A stretch of DNA of 64,000 nucleotides from Phycomyces blakesleeanus NRRL 1555(-) (GCF_001638985.1 NW_017265187.1:372001-436000), one strand, 5' to 3'. Shown: positions 35,789-50,169, numbered from the stretch's first letter. Numbers and translations are program-made. Notes: a model not told the origin generated them from the letters alone.

Positions 35789-38643
35789 ATGAATCAACCC
35801 TCTTCATTTGTCATGTCCGCCTTTAGTTTCATCAATGCAAAGCAACCCTCTAGAAAGAATAGTAAACCTAGCTCAAGTTTCATGTCTACTTCAATTTTGG
35901 ATGATATTTATGATGAAAATCTGAATTATTCTCATGACCAGCCTAGTACTCCGCAAGATACGCATAAATCAAGACAATCCGTATTATCATTACCTGACTA
36001 CTTAAATCATTCTTCTGGTGCATCTCATGCATCATTATCAGAAATATCTCTTTCAGGTAAGGTGCTGTGTACTGATGATTATCTTAAAGTAACTTGTCTT
36101 GTTACTAGCAACAAGCCCGTCAGTACCAAAACATATCAACCCTGAACCCAAAAAGTCGGTCTTCTCTTTTATTGGTGGCGCATGTAAGGTGTTCTTTTAT
36201 CGATTTCTTCCAATCATGCTAATATGCCAAGTATATAATGAAATAAAGCCAATCCCAAGTCAATTTCACCCAGAGCTGTCGAAACTACTAAGCCAAAAAA
36301 ACAGAATAATACTATCAGTCCTGGTAAAAGATTATATATTAATAGATAGAATATACGACTGACACACCGACACTAAAGTGCACTACACAGCCTTCGTTGT
36401 ACACCCAAGTCCTTCCAATGTTGTATTTCCAAACGGATACAAACAATCTCTTCCGTCATTAAACAGCATAAATAGCGACTCCAGAAAGTTGTCCGAGCAA
36501 GCTGCATGGAAACAAATCCAAGCAGAAAAGAAGCAAGAAATGGCTTTGATTCAGCGTCTTTATGAACGATATGATCTAGTAAATAACCAGATAAAACAGG
36601 TACACATATAATAATATTTTCTTATTGAAATAAGACCGCATAATCAATATATACCCCTCATTTACCTGATAAACAGATATCGAACCATAATTTAAAAGCA
36701 GAAAAGGAGGAAGCCCTTGAGGCAGAGGATTATCTTGCAGCTGGAGAATTGCAGCTGAAACAAGAAGATCAAGTTAAGCAAACGACCGAGCTTTTTACGA
36801 ATACATTACGTGGCCTGGACGATCAGATCCAACAGTCGTGGGAATCACTAGCTGCTATACTTTCGAGAGAATCTAAAGTCGCAGAAAACTTAGCAGATGT
36901 AACAAAAAAATCGAGAGTAATTTATCCATTTATTATGTAATCATAAAAATAAGAAAGCTAGAATAATTATTTTTTACATTTAGGAAGAGAGAGCGCAAAA
37001 GCTTGAGAAGGCAGACTTCAATTACAAGTCCCACCATGAGACAAAGCTACAGCAAATCAATGAGCAAAGAACAGATATTGGACAAGAAAAGAGGTAGGTT
37101 TATTTTGTTTGATACATATTTTGTTTTAAGCATTGTCGATAATTATTATAAAATTATGGGCAGCGAAATTGCCTTTGACTTGGATATGTGGGAGCAATCA
37201 AATACTGAGTTTAATGAGAAAATGTACGAGCTTGTTCATGAAGAGCAGGATGAAAAAGAAGAACTAGAAGAAAAGGAAAGCAGGATACAGGTAGGTACAC
37301 TGGTGTGTTTTTTTTAAGATACAACTTATATTAATATACAGATATATATAGGTCCAGATAAATGAGCTTATGGAAGCTGTCAAAAAACTAGAAAAAGAAC
37401 GTAATACGTATATAGCCAGAATAAGTGAGCTTGATTCTGTAATTGAGCAAGTGCTTTCAGAGTACACGCCTGAAAAAGATGCTCACTCCAATGAGTATCT
37501 TTCTATTGAGACGCGGAAAGAGCAAATGGAAACACGATGCGTAAGAAAGATTACATATATATATATACATATTACTCATATTCAACTTTATTTTCTCATT
37601 ACTGTGATAGACTAATTTAGATCAAGAAGATACAGAGCTTCATCACCAATTGAAACGTCACACAGAAGAAATTGGGGAAGAGTGGGCATTATTAAAAGAA
37701 GAGGAGGAGAAAATACGAGTTATAGAAACCCAGGCCGATAATAGCAAGTTTGAGGCAGAGAAAATGAAACAAACATGTTTTGATGTAGTCCGAGTTTGCA
37801 ATAAGTCTATAGAAAAAAAGAAGAAAGAAATTTACCAGTAAGTTATCAAATCATTGATTCGTACAAGCATTTCATAATAAATAACAGTATGAGACATAAC
37901 CCTTATAGATTTTGCGAAGATTTTGCTCAGCAAAAAAGAAAAATGGAACTCGCTCAAAAGAATGCTTTTAAAGCACAGCAAAAATTGGAAGAGTTGGAAG
38001 AGGTAGTTGAGCACACCGAGTATCAGATTAAGAGCTTAAAGCGTCAAAAATCACTCGCTGTCGAAAGTGGCCAGTTTCAAAATGCTGCAATCGCGGCAGA
38101 GCGTATTAAATCTTCTCAAAACTTGCTGGAGAGTGTCTCAAAGAAGCGCGACACCCAACATGAAGAGTCTAAACATTGTCAGTCAATTTTATGCGAATAT
38201 AAAGATGAGATGTCTAAACTAGAAAAAGAGTATAAAGAGTTAATCAAACTTGCAGGTAAATTTATTTATTGATTAAAGCTTTGAATATTATTAATACACG
38301 TATATTAAAAAAAACGAGAGAAATTTTTATTCTAGGAACAAGTATCATTGAGATATTGGAAAACGCAAAGTCAAGTCTACAGAAAGCCAACTCTTTGTAA
38401 GTATTCATGTATAATTTTTTTATTAAGTAATGTGTATGCGAAAGAGGTTTAGAGAGAGATATGGATAAGCAGGTACTTACTATTGGTTTTAGGCTTCTCC
38501 ACTCAAATTACCCTGGGCTGCATGTGGTCATAAACCATGAAATTGAAAAAATCGCGAAACACATACAATCAGCCTATGTTTATTTGCAAAACTCATCAGA
38601 TAGTTCCGAAACCCCATTAAGCCCATCATTGATATCTTATTAG
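35789..38643 (+). CDS. Coiled-coil protein with UVR-like segment, function unknown
   Basis: The model has 11 exons: join(35789..36056,36109..36183,36391..36599,36677..36916,36984..37093,37164..37290,37352..37540,37611..37837,37909..38255,38336..38396,38493..38643), 667 residues. The first 150 residues are Ser/Pro-rich with a KKSVFSFIGG patch. From about residue 165 the protein is almost continuous charged coiled coil. Near 522-556 the sequence IKSLKRQKSLAVESGQFQNA followed by AIAAERIKSSQN matches the pattern of a UVR motif (x4 K..A.....F..AA..R..I). In UvrB/UvrC, Clp proteins and some eukaryotic proteins this is a small helical-hairpin interaction module. The C-terminal 70 residues (LHSNYPGLHVVINHEIEKIA) are helical. 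No enzyme domain is seen. All ten introns are GT-AG and phase-consistent; the junction at 36391 is the least certain because the preceding intron is long (207 bp) and has other acceptors. Confidence 0.75.
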
Positions 38644-41600
38644 AAACAATGTATAAGAATAAGATAAGACTTGATACCGAAATAAATCATCTACTGTATT
38701 GGCTTACTGTATTTTAACAAAATATAAATTATAAAGCAGTTTATTTTTATTGAAGGGTGTATATAGACTACCGAATTTTTAGCAGTATACACAACTAATA
38801 AGAACCATTTCGAGAGAAATAAAATCAATAGACAAAAATCCACTAGAAAAAAATAAATATACCAAACATAACTGGCCAAAGCAAGGAAGCGATGTAGATT
38901 AAGACAAGTTAAGCAGCAGAAATACCCTCTGTATTGGCCTGATTAATGTGTGTAATTTTATAGTGAGAAATTTTACTTTATTTATGACAATATTATTGAT
39001 ATAAAAGAATTGATAGGAAAATGATGGAAGTTCAAAGAGCAAAACAAATTTCTTTGTATTTAATAAGCTAATTTGAAACTTATCCCTGTGTATGCTTATT
39101 ATTGGACATTATATTTTCTAGAAAGTAGGCAAAATCATAATGTTTAAATACTGAATCAGCTATGAATCTACATTTTACTTGATAAAAATCTAACAAAATA
39201 GATAGTGGCCAATTAAACCAAGCTCATATTTTATTAATTCTTTTTACTCTTTAAAAAGCGTATATTACTTACTATGCTATAGTGACTTGAGATTTTATTA
39301 AAAATGAATAAGTAAAGAGAAAAATTGGAAACCTTTTAACAGAAAATAAGGTTGTGACAAAGAAACTATTATTGGCTGACATTGCTCTGCGTAGTACAGA
39401 GTATTGATACAAAACCACGGTTAAATGTATGTATATTTTATAGAGTAGGTTTGTGTTTTCATTTAATTATATAAATAAGTAAACAGTCTGCTAATCATTT
39501 TGCACTCAAAATAATTGTCTAGATTTTGTTTTTTAAAAAAAATACGAGCTTACTTTTCAATATCAGTTTCAGGGTACCAAAATAGACTGAGGGAATCCTA
39601 GACTTGATAAGCTGATTATGATTCTACAAAAGCCTCTATATTTTGTCAGACGGTCCGATTGTTTTTGAATAGCTTACATAGTTGATTTTGTGTATAGGTA
39701 AATTCGTTTGAACTTCTTGAGATATCTTAAGATATCGTCGTTGTCGTTGAAATACACACCCGGGGAGACCCAAATATGTTTTAGTTCGATTTTATACTGA
39801 AAGACCGGAAGTATATATCCATTTACTAGCTTGGGGATTCCAGTTGGATAAACCATTTTGTAAATAGGTTGGCTCTCAAGTATACAAAGTTCTGTGACTA
39901 CTAGTATACTGAGTACTTTATTTTTTAATTACTTGCATATTCTCATGGTTTACGACAGACAAAATTTATGTACATCTAAAATCTAAGTTTGATTATAGTC
40001 CCGTACCACCTGGTACAATATACCTAAATAAGTAACACCTATAAAAAAATAACAATACGATCAGTGTAGCGATATCAAAGCTAGTTTCCAAGCCATCGGA
40101 TCACTGTAAAGATTAATTCGCATGCCTCTGCAGAACTAATGTGCTTTAGATGATCGATAATATATGGTATACATATATACTGCATTGCATATATTGGTAG
40201 AGAACTGTTAATGCATTTTATCGAAATATACAAGCTTTAGTATTCTTCAACCGTTTATATTTGAGTCATGGTACATGAGACACATGTAAGGAGGTATTAA
40301 AGATGTGATATCCTCAGTCAAGTACTAAGAAGAAGAAATAACTATACTACCTACAGCTTTATCTAAGAGTTTCTGGCATCTACCTTCCAGCTATATTACG
40401 TGTATTTATTTGCAGCTTATAAATAACATAGCCCCTAAAATTCATGGGTACCTCTAATGAAAAATAATAATTTTTGAACAAGGCTTAATATACTGTTTAA
40501 CTTAAAATATTAGGATTTATAAGCAAGATAGACTGAGACAAAACTAAGTGTATAAGCACAAACGCACCCCTCAAGTGTAACTATATTAACCTGGATATAT
40601 ATATATATATAACGCGAAGATTCATCTTCTGAAAAAAAAAGTGATGCACACTTTAATATAACCGTAAAAATACCAGATTTCAAAAAGTATATCTGATATA
40701 GGTGTCAAATAATCGCGGGACTTTATTTAAATTATACAGTTTAACGTACTGGAAATTTAGTATAAAAGAACTTGTATATATTATGACAAGGTCTCAAACA
40801 GCGGCAAAGAGGTTAATAAAATAAAGATGAGTGTCTTTATAGATATAAATATATAAGCAACGCAAAGAGTAAAAATATCGTTAAGCCACACTAATATATC
40901 AATTATTGAATGATAGTATAATGAGACTATTATTATTTTACTCATAGAATACCTTACAATACATAAAGGCCTATAAGAAATCACAAATAAAATCAATGAT
41001 GTTTAAAAATATATATAAAAATATACCTTGATCACAAAATTCTCTTTTTATCATGATTATTATATAAAAATATGAACACCAAGACGATATTCTTTATAAA
41101 ATCTTTTAAACTTCGTGGATAAAATATCAATTAATATACCTATGAATTTGTAAATTGTATAGGTATTATTGCTTTTTTTTATAAACAGAAAAATCAAGCC
41201 ACTTTAGTATATTATTCTCATGGTGCCTTTAGTTGTCAAATAAATACATAATATGCAATTATGCCGTGTAACACCCTGCTACTCTAGTTGTTTATCAAAA
41301 ACAAATTGCCATATAATAATGCCAGTAATATAATTGGGTGAAAGATATATACTAGTCCGTTTATGGCTTAAAAAATGTACCTGTATAGAGGTATTATGTT
41401 TATACTTTTATTTTATTTTGTGTAGTGCAAATGTCTAATAAACAACCCTATGGGAAGCATACGATATATTTATTTTTAGCCCATGTAACAGTAGATGTCC
41501 TAGAATACAGCAGAATTGGCTGGAATAACTAGTAATAAAAGAAAAGAAATAGAGTCGTGTTATGAAGCCACATACAATAATTGAATAGTTTAGTTTTTCA

Positions 41601-41940
41601 AGTAAAGAAATATTTTTTTAAAATAAAAGATAAACGGAATTTCCTAGTATTTCAGTACACGTTAATAAACGCTTAAATATATTTGATATGTAAGTTTAAG
41701 GAGAGACAAAGCAGCTATAGTGCATGTATATACGGAATGAACGAGAATGATGAAATATCTGAAAACAAGTGAATAATAATTTTGGCTTATGTGATCACTG
41801 TTGGAGTATTTTTCCGGGCCATAAAAAAAGTCAAACAAAGGAACGTGATAGTGGCTGCGGTTGTAGTCGTGATCGTGAGCATGTTTATCGATGAAAAAAA
41901 TAGTTGGCGTAGTTTTGAAAAGTCTTTGTTTATCCGAAGT
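38644..41940. other. AT-rich intergenic region, 3.3 kb
   Basis: This spacer separates the 3' ends of two converging genes and is AT-rich with (TA)n tracts (40594-40610). A reverse-strand frame at 39674-39856 looks somewhat coding-like (HIWVSPGVYFNDNDDILRYL) but has no partner exons. No supportable gene was found. Confidence 0.55.
39674..39856 (-). pseudogene. Possible degraded coding fragment
   Basis: This 60-codon open frame includes LPVFQYKIELKHIWVSPGVY and ends with DNDDILRYLKKFKRIYLY. Its amino-acid make-up is more protein-like than that of surrounding AT-rich frames. It loosely resembles a second fragment at 57061-57342 (FLVDGKVLTENEYIYQKIRK) in spacing of aromatic and charged residues. 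No complete gene can be built around it. It may be a relic of a duplicated gene or transposon, or chance. Confidence 0.2.
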
Positions 41941-43273
41941 CTAAACTCGGTATGCCGAAGTATTATAGTCGAAGTCGGTATTAAAACGGTTGGTGTATCT
42001 CACATAGGGCTCCAAACAGCTAGTAAGGCTAGGAAGATCAATTGCATCACTCACAATACTACTAGGCTGCTTTAAAGTAAGCATCGAGTTTGGCATACAA
42101 ATATCTGGGCTGCGTTTGTATAGCAAAATAGACGGGCTGTATGAATACGTGTCGGTGTAGTCTGCGTAACTGTGGGAATAATTTGTTGCTTGAGAAGAAA
42201 GTGGTTTCTCCTCAAAGTATGAGAAAATCCCGAAGGATTCTGATAGTGAAGATACAATGAGATCTGTACACGCATCATACGGTGCCCAAGAGCATAACGA
42301 GGGAAATGCATAGTTAACAGATTTACACAAATGATGTTGCTGTTGTTGTTGATTCTGGTGCTGCTGCTGTTGATTCTGATGTTGTTGGTGCTGTTGGTAC
42401 TGCTGGTACTGCTGGTACTGCTGGTGCTGTTGATCCTGTTGATCCTGTTGATCCTGTTGAGCCTGTTGAGCCTGTTGAGTCTGTTGTTGTTGGGAGTGTT
42501 GTTGCCTTTGTAACATGGCACGGCGTTCCTCCAAGAACGGTTTCCATTTAACACGAGATTGCTTCCCATCAATGATGTGAGATGCCTTCATGTGCTTTAT
42601 CAGTATACTTTTTCGAATGAAGCCCTTGTTGCAGTCATTAAACGGACATTTATATGTTCGCTTTCCAGTGTGTATACGTCTATAAAGTTTAAATTTGGTA
42701 AGTTCAGAGTTTTTAATTAACGTATTTCTATCATAGAATTAAACTAGGTCATACCTATGTCTTGCGAGAGAGCTGCTGTCGCTAAAGCTTTTGGTACACC
42801 CAGGATACTCACATGCATGTGGTCTTTCTCCCGAGTGTGTACGTAAATGAACCTTTAAAGCAGATGGCTAATAATGCCACAATCTTGGGTTATCTCTTAA
42901 AAGCTTAAATGGTACTCTGGCTCTTACCTGAATAAAACTTTTCCCACATCCTTTTTCGTGACATTGAAAGGGTCTTTAAAAGAGAGAAACCAGCAGCAAA
43001 AGCAACATGAGTAATTTAAGAAAATAACATCAAGGAATCCGTGCATAAAAATATGATACGCACCGCTGGGTTGTGTGCATAAGAGAGTGTCTCTCTAAAT
43101 CGGAACGTCGGCCTAAATAAAAAAAAACACAGATGTCAGATTTCTTCTGACTTGTTTATGATTTATCATCCCGACTAATTACCAAACGACTTGGTACATC
43201 TTGAATGAGGACATTTAAAATGTCTATCTTCGCCAAGGTTCTGATTTTTATTGACAAGTTCAAGAATCTCCAT
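41941..43273 (-). CDS. C2H2 zinc-finger transcription factor with polyglutamine tract
   Basis: The model is complement(join(41941..42679,42755..42867,42928..42973,43064..43112,43183..43273)), 345 residues. Four tandem C2H2 fingers occupy residues about 20-134: [57 protein letters not shown] and [19 protein letters not shown]. The linkers between them include RTHSGERPH and [10 protein letters not shown]. The C.(4)C spacing and TGER-like linkers are those of DNA-binding Kruppel-type factors (Zap1/YY1/TFIIIA style). A Gln-rich tract at about 163-216 is built mostly of QQX triplets ([12 protein letters not shown]) and is a probable activation or interaction region. The last 125 residues are Ser/Tyr-rich. 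Introns interrupt every finger but the last. The target genes cannot be told. An antisense leucine-rich frame here is an artefact of the CAG/CAA repeat. Confidence 0.93.
42349..42486. repeat. 9-bp-periodic CAACAG-type repeat coding for QQX
   Basis: Within the zinc-finger gene the reverse strand repeats CAACAG followed by a variable codon about eleven times, giving QQA, QQD, QQH and QQY units in blocks. Identical neighbouring units (three QQD, three QQY) suggest recent slippage in 9-bp steps. Confidence 0.8.
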
Positions 43274-44800
43274 AGTATATTAAGTATTTATTAAAGCAAA
43301 GAAGTAGAAAGTGGAGGAAAGAAAAATAAAACAGACTAGGTTGAATGTCATGCCCGTATAAATATTGAAAAGCATTTAGCATTACAGAACATTCAGCGCG
43401 TATTTTACGCATACAATCTAGAAGTGTACCTAGATTATACTGAAAAAAGAAAAGAGAAGAAAAAAAAGGTTTGTACTATCCCCTATAAACCATCCTTGGA
43501 TTAAAGATGCGTTTGTGTTCGGTTATGATATGGTTGTATAGCAAAGAAGGACCAATTCGGTACAGTACTAACAGTATATAATTCAAAATTTTCTATTATT
43601 ATTGATCTAGAAATATTCGAATAAGATTCTTACTCATTTGTGTATCGTTTATAGCTTTTCTGGTCATCATTGCTTAATCTTTCCGAAGATTTTTCCCCAA
43701 TTATAACAAGAAGCCCCTTTATATATTGGAAGGTTCTGGCTTACTTCGGTAGCACTTGTGGGAAAAGTTAAGTCATATAGTATGTTAGTAAAGCTGTTGT
43801 TGATCTGAGAGTTCTTTCTTAGCTTTTTTGTGAGATTGAATTGTTTGTCACTTAATCTTAAATAATGTTTTTCACAACCTATACTACTTTAATACGCTTC
43901 TTAGGGATACAATATTGAAACAATATTCATTATTCCCAAGCCACCTTTTCTTATGTATTACCCTCCTTATATATAAATCTTTTGACGTCATGAGACTATA
44001 TTCTCAAGTTGTTCGTTGTGTACTCAGCCGTACGCATGTTTTGTGCATGTAAATCACAAAAAAAAACATTAGCTAAATATAACTTTACAATGGAGACATA
44101 ACTTAACTCCCAACTTATGACCGACACTATTCTTGTATTATTTCTTTTGTTTGATGGCGCGTTAAATGTCTTTTGGCTTGATTTTGTCAGTGTAGGTTTG
44201 AGACAGGTCTGTAAGAGATAAAACATTAAGTCCATTTAATTATAGTATATATTGTATACCTTGAAGATCTTATTATTTGACCTAAATTAAATTTGATAAT
44301 ATATTCTGTGTCATTCTCTTGTATATTAAGCCCTTTGAATTTTTTTCTTTTAGATATATAATATTTCTACACCTTTATGTTTTCATATAAATTAGGTAAA
44401 GTATTCTTACTATATTCCAAATATAGGTGCTCTTATCTTTTAGTTACCTTTTAGAATATTTATTTATCTTTTTTTTTATTTGCTGAAGAAAAACAGGAAA
44501 ATTTATTGTATAAATAAGCTACAAAGCTGATATATTAAGTGACCCATTTGATTCTAAGCATACTATGCATAAGATTAATGTTATTTAAGATTTAATGGTC
44601 ATATCTAATATTGCTGTGTAAATAAGGTAGAGAGCTACTTGACCTATAAACAAAGAGACTTGATCAAAAATAAAATATATTGCACAATCTTATGATATAG
44701 CTAAGACTTTTATATACTCGGGATAATCTATTTGAAAGATTACTAAGATTATTTTAGTTGCTCTAAGTTGTATTTATCAGGGCCTAGAATATTCTTTTCA

Positions 44801-44854
44801 AATATAGCTAAATATAGCTAAATATGGCCATAAGGGTGTAAGGGCGTAAGGGTG
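44801..44854. repeat. Adjacent short tandem arrays (3 x 10 bp and 3 x 8 bp)
   Basis: AATATAGCTA is repeated twice and followed by AATATGGCCA; directly after come TAAGGGTG, TAAGGGCG and TAAGGGTG. The second array is G-rich on the plus strand and stands out from the AT-rich flank. Confidence 0.7.
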
Positions 44855-47800
44855 TATTGGTGGGTGGACGAGTAGAGTTAATGGTTCTGGGTCAATAGAT
44901 CATCTAAAAATCACTGAATATTGCGTGTTTGCTTTATTAATACTTTCTTTTGTTGGATTTAAAGGTCAAACATTATAGGTCATCTATGTTTTAAAATTTT
45001 CCACACACACACATCAATAGAGAGGTCTGGTCTGCTGTGTAATTTACGCTGACCTGAGCAAATAGGTCCAAAACTTCTTTCTTTAAAACTTAAATGACTT
45101 GTACATCGATTACAAATTTATTTACCCATTTACTTTTTGGGTAGATCAACGTTAATAGGACAAGATACATATACACTTCAAGTCAATACTCCTAAAGAAA
45201 AATATCCACCAAATTTAAATATTAAAAAGCATTTATAAATATGATAAACATGAGCGTGTAAACCTACAAGATTAAATGTGTTATATATATATATATATAT
45301 ATATATTTAAAAAAAACCGAGACTTCCCGCAAACTTCAAGTGTACAAATGATATATCTAAACTACCCTATTCTTTTCTCACAGGTATTCTGTAAGACGAA
45401 GAGAAAAACTAAAATAAATTCTATATTCACCTACCAATAAATAATTGTGGGTGTGTCAAATTGACTTGGCAATAAGTACATGAACCGTGCTTTGTTTTAA
45501 TTTGATTATTGAAACTATTATATGCCTAAAGATGAATTAATTACAAAATTTAAATTGTAGTAGTTACAAATCCTTCTATCCAAAACGAGTGTCTCTACCA
45601 GCTGGCTTAATCCAATAAATAGTCCCACGCTCATATAAGAAAAAAGAATAATAGGAAGAAAATGAGGACTGGATATATGATTTTGATATTATTTTAAACT
45701 AATACATAAATATACTATTATTCGAATTGAAATAAAAGATTAATTGTTTAATGGATAGAAAGTCAATCGCCAGAATTAAAGCTCATAAGATGAGGATATG
45801 TTGGAATAACAGAAATATATTTATATTAGACTTTTGCTGTAATCAAGGATGATTGAATGTCCTAAATACTAAAAGGCCAGTGGTTTTGTTAAATAAATAC
45901 AAAATAGAGTGGAAGCGCCCAAGCGTGCCGGCAATAAACACTAAAGAAACCCAGAAAGGTTACAAAATTGGAGAACTACTTTAAACTACATGGTATAAAA
46001 TATGATATAGAATATCAAAGAGTATGGCGGTAGATGAAAAGAAATATTACATTCGCAAAAAAAACGCAGATACACAAAATTCTATAATAGTGAAAATAGA
46101 AAAATAAGTTATGTCTCACAAACTAATCTCTAAAATTTCATATAAAATTACTTCTAGAAATGTCTTTAAACAACCTCGATTATTCTCTTTTTATAGTAAG
46201 AATATTTGTTATAGCTTGAGGATATATTTCAGATATATGTACTTTACTAATGTGTGATTTCTCCAAATCAGTTACTGTTTTTCAGATTTTAGGTTTTTGT
46301 CGAAAGAGAGGAAGGTTAGAAAATGGGTGTCAGACTTGAAAGGTTGAAAGAAAGAACTAGTAGAACAAGTTCTATCAAACAGGTAGGACAGTAGAAAAAA
46401 AAACAGCTGTAAACAAAAATTTTCATAAATCTAGATACAAGCTTGGATACATTATTTGGTGCAGGTAGAACTACAAAACGAGCCAAGTACAAACTAGAAG
46501 GAATAATAAACAAAAACAGACATTGGTGTTTAGTCCGTAAAATCTAAATTCAACCAATCTAATGTACTTTATCGTAGCGGAAGTAATAGTCATTCTACCC
46601 TTAAATCTAAATGTAATTTATTGATTCAACTATACAACATATGTCCTATACGTCAACTCTAACCTTTGATCTAATATATTTAAGTACACTTTTTTCCAAG
46701 CAAAGGTTGTAAAATGTTATCCCAAACACACGCCTATATTTTAAGCTAACTTTGAATACATATGATTAGTATACACAACTAATATTAATATTTATACTGA
46801 GTGTATCAATTTTAGTCAGGCCAGCTAAATCATAATGATTGTATAATAGAGTTAAGTTTATAAGCGTATCTTAAATAAAAGCAACTGCAAAAATGCCGAG
46901 TTCTGCATAAACTAATATACAATTGAAATATACTTGGCTAAATGGAAATAAATAAAAAGCTTCCTTGTTCTTTTGAATGATATATTTCTTATAAACTAAT
47001 TCTTAAGCTACATGAAGAAAAGGACTACTAAAAAAAACAGAGGAAGAGTAAATCAATAAGTTTGATTTTTTCATAGTAATTTTATTTATGATCTGGTATT
47101 TATTCGACTTTTTTCTTAATAGTAATATTTTTATCGACATTCATTCAACATAAAGAAATAAAACAATTAACCTTTGCCTGATTATAATATACTGTATATT
47201 AATTTACCAAAAAACTTCGTTCTTCCTAATTAGCTACTACCTCTTCTATTAGCTTAGTATATTATCCACTTAAGTATCTATCAGAGTTCTTAACTCTTTG
47301 AACATTAAGTACGGTATCAGTTCAGTGGCTGTAAAATAGCTAATATATATTAATAAATAAACGAAATATAACTAATATACTCATAGTACTAGAATACATC
47401 ATGTTACCAGAGAAGAGAAAATGTGTATACAAAGTTCCACAAACCACACTATACAGGACCTTTCCTTTTTGTCTTGAAGACCGACCCAGAATTTGGCATT
47501 GAAGTATTGGAATTAATATACGCTCATATTGCACTATCCAAACGAATACAATCTAAACTGTAAAGCGTATGAGATATCCAACACTGAGAATAAGAAATGA
47601 ACGGGGCTTTTTATAACCGTGTGCTACTAGAGTAAAAGGGTAACTTTTTTTTTAATATTGTTAATGTGAATAAACTGAAAAGGTTAATTAAAGATGAAAT
47701 ATAGACTACAAGGAGGTTAACTAATAAAAATAGCTTCTACCTGTCCCCACCTTTGTTTTTTTAAATAAATAAATAAAATTAGCTCAAGCGCATATAAGAT

Positions 47801-50167
47801 ATAAATAACTGCTCATAATACTACCTCTTTCATCAAAATAATGACCTTCTTCTCAATCTAATTGGCAACAGAAGAAGACTTGCCAGTCAGAGACGTTTGA
47901 TTTTTTTTATTTGATTTTTTTTTTAAAAATCTTTTCAGCCCTTTCGCACCAATTGCATTACACTATAAAAGGCTGTCTATTCTAAAAACATTCTAGAAAT
48001 TTGATATGAGCGCAGACAGCTGTTAGTATCTCTGGCCCTTAATAATAATGGGAATATTTTAAGAGAAACGCTTCCCTTTCCTTTCTCTAGTGTATCCAAA
48101 TATGATTAAGCTAATATAATCATTGGGAGTTTTACCAGCTTAGTGGTCGATTTTCGATGTAGTAGTAATTTAACTTCCATTTTTATTGGCTGCGATGAAT
48201 CTGGGAAAAAAAAGACAAAAAGCCAAGCATTTATGGATTGAAGAAAAAGCTTGGATACTTAGATATTGAGACAGTCGAGATATACAGATTTCTGTAGCAT
48301 ATTCTCAACTATGAGTTAAGTACATATAAAGGCAAAGTAACTAATAGGACATTATTAATCTGCATAAGTGTAGCTACTACGAGACCTAGTTACAGAAATC
48401 CAACTTATGGGGATCTTAATCAGGGATAATATGCTTAAGTTTATTTGCAAGTAAAGAGTAACCGGAAGATTTATACAAGTGTTTATCTCTAGGGTAATTT
48501 TAAGAAATATTTAGCAAAGAAATACCATAAGATTAATAGTGTCTTATGTACAAATGTCAGTAATTCTACTACCTCAGATACATATCGAGGCGCATACTCT
48601 GCTTATATATTTTCTTTCTTGTGTTTTATTTTATATATTTTTAAGTAAAAAGCTCGAAATACAGCTTTATTCTATACATATGTAAAGGGCAGGGAATATA
48701 AGCAAATGTCTATAGTACAGTTCTAGCCCCTGGGAAGAGTGATATTTCGCTTTACACTACGGTAAAAAAAAAAGAGGAGGATGGGCTTCAGAGGATGACT
48801 TTTTAAAACCTCAAGCATTTTTCAAAATCGCCCTCTGGACCACCATTTCTTTTCTCATAGTGGCTAAAAAAAGCTTGCATTACAAATAAATAATGATTCA
48901 ATCTGTATTGACACAAACAAAGTATACAAATGTATGTGCGCCTGTTTATTTTACATACCTTTCTTTAGGTCTGTCTATGGTTATACCAGGTAAGTAATGA
49001 ATGTAAGGTCCACCAGTATATGAAAGCCAGCTTGAATATGCCTCTTTCGGTATCGTAAACCAAGCTGAACATACTTCGCCCTTTCATTTTTAAAGAGGCG
49101 CTCCATATTTTTAACTTTATGTATTCAAAAAAACAGGAGGATGGCTAATGCTAACATGTTCATGCACATTAATGTTGACTAAAATCTTATTTTTTTGTTC
49201 TTTTATGAGAAATTCTGCTGCTAATTAGCATTTTACTAATTACTAACTTGACATGGAAAGATGCTAACGTGTTTTGTTTGTATGATTTTATAAAAAAAAA
49301 AAGTACAGTCCAGCCAGTGAGCTCGTAAAGATACGCGGGTATTTTATTGGACTCTTTTTACGATAAGTAACAGTTCTAACACATAGAACAAAACAAAGTA
49401 TCTCAACACTTTGCCCTGCTCTTTTTTTGTATATACAAGGTTCAAGTCAACAGGTTAGCCTTCGGGATTCTGACTGAATCTGGTGGTGTCTAGGATTCTG
49501 AGTACGAGGCCAAAAGTTTAAAAAATATTAATTTAGAATTAGAAGACGTGGATTTAAAGGCATCATGTCCTCCTTCACTCTGGTGAGCTGAACCACCGTG
49601 TTGTATGAGTGAGATGTCCCAAGCTTCGTTACTATAATTTTAGCTAGGTTTCTATTGATCGACTGGTATAATTTTATTACATGTTTAGTTTTGCAGGTAC
49701 GTACTTTTAGATTTCTTTCTTTCTTTCTTTTTACAGCAAATTTTGAAGCACAAGAACAAGATGTGGAACACCGATATTCTTTCCTGGAGGACCATGTAGG
49801 ATGCATATACTGCTTATAAAATCATGATCACAAACAAACATTTTTCTTCAATTTTAAAAACTCAATGACTAATATAATACATATACTTATTCATTGAGAT
49901 ATGTGGCATAGGTCTTTTTGTAAGGCATATTACATAGGGCTCATCGTAAGAGGTACCCCTTCCTCTATATGATTGAGAGAGAATCTAGCTCTTATTCTTA
50001 CGATAGATGATGAGATTAATTATAGCTGAGAATCTTGCAATAAAAGCCAAATATAAATTCTGATATAACTTATTAGCTTGATAATACCATGCAGTTTAAT
50101 ATTAGTAAATCTTTAAAAACCATATCATCCTATAGTTCATTCCATTCAGTATATATCCTCTTGCACC

Positions 50168-50169
<2 letters not shown>

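Noticed and set aside
42323..42547. Repetitive frames (STG/APAVP repeats, Leu-rich repeats) over the polyglutamine tract
   Set aside because: They are other readings of the same 9-bp CAACAG-type repeat inside the zinc-finger exon.
47830..47960. Third copy of the TTGGTATGGACAG element
   Set aside because: Only about 50 bp of the interior resemble the first copy and the inverted ends cannot be recognised, so it is not listed as an element.
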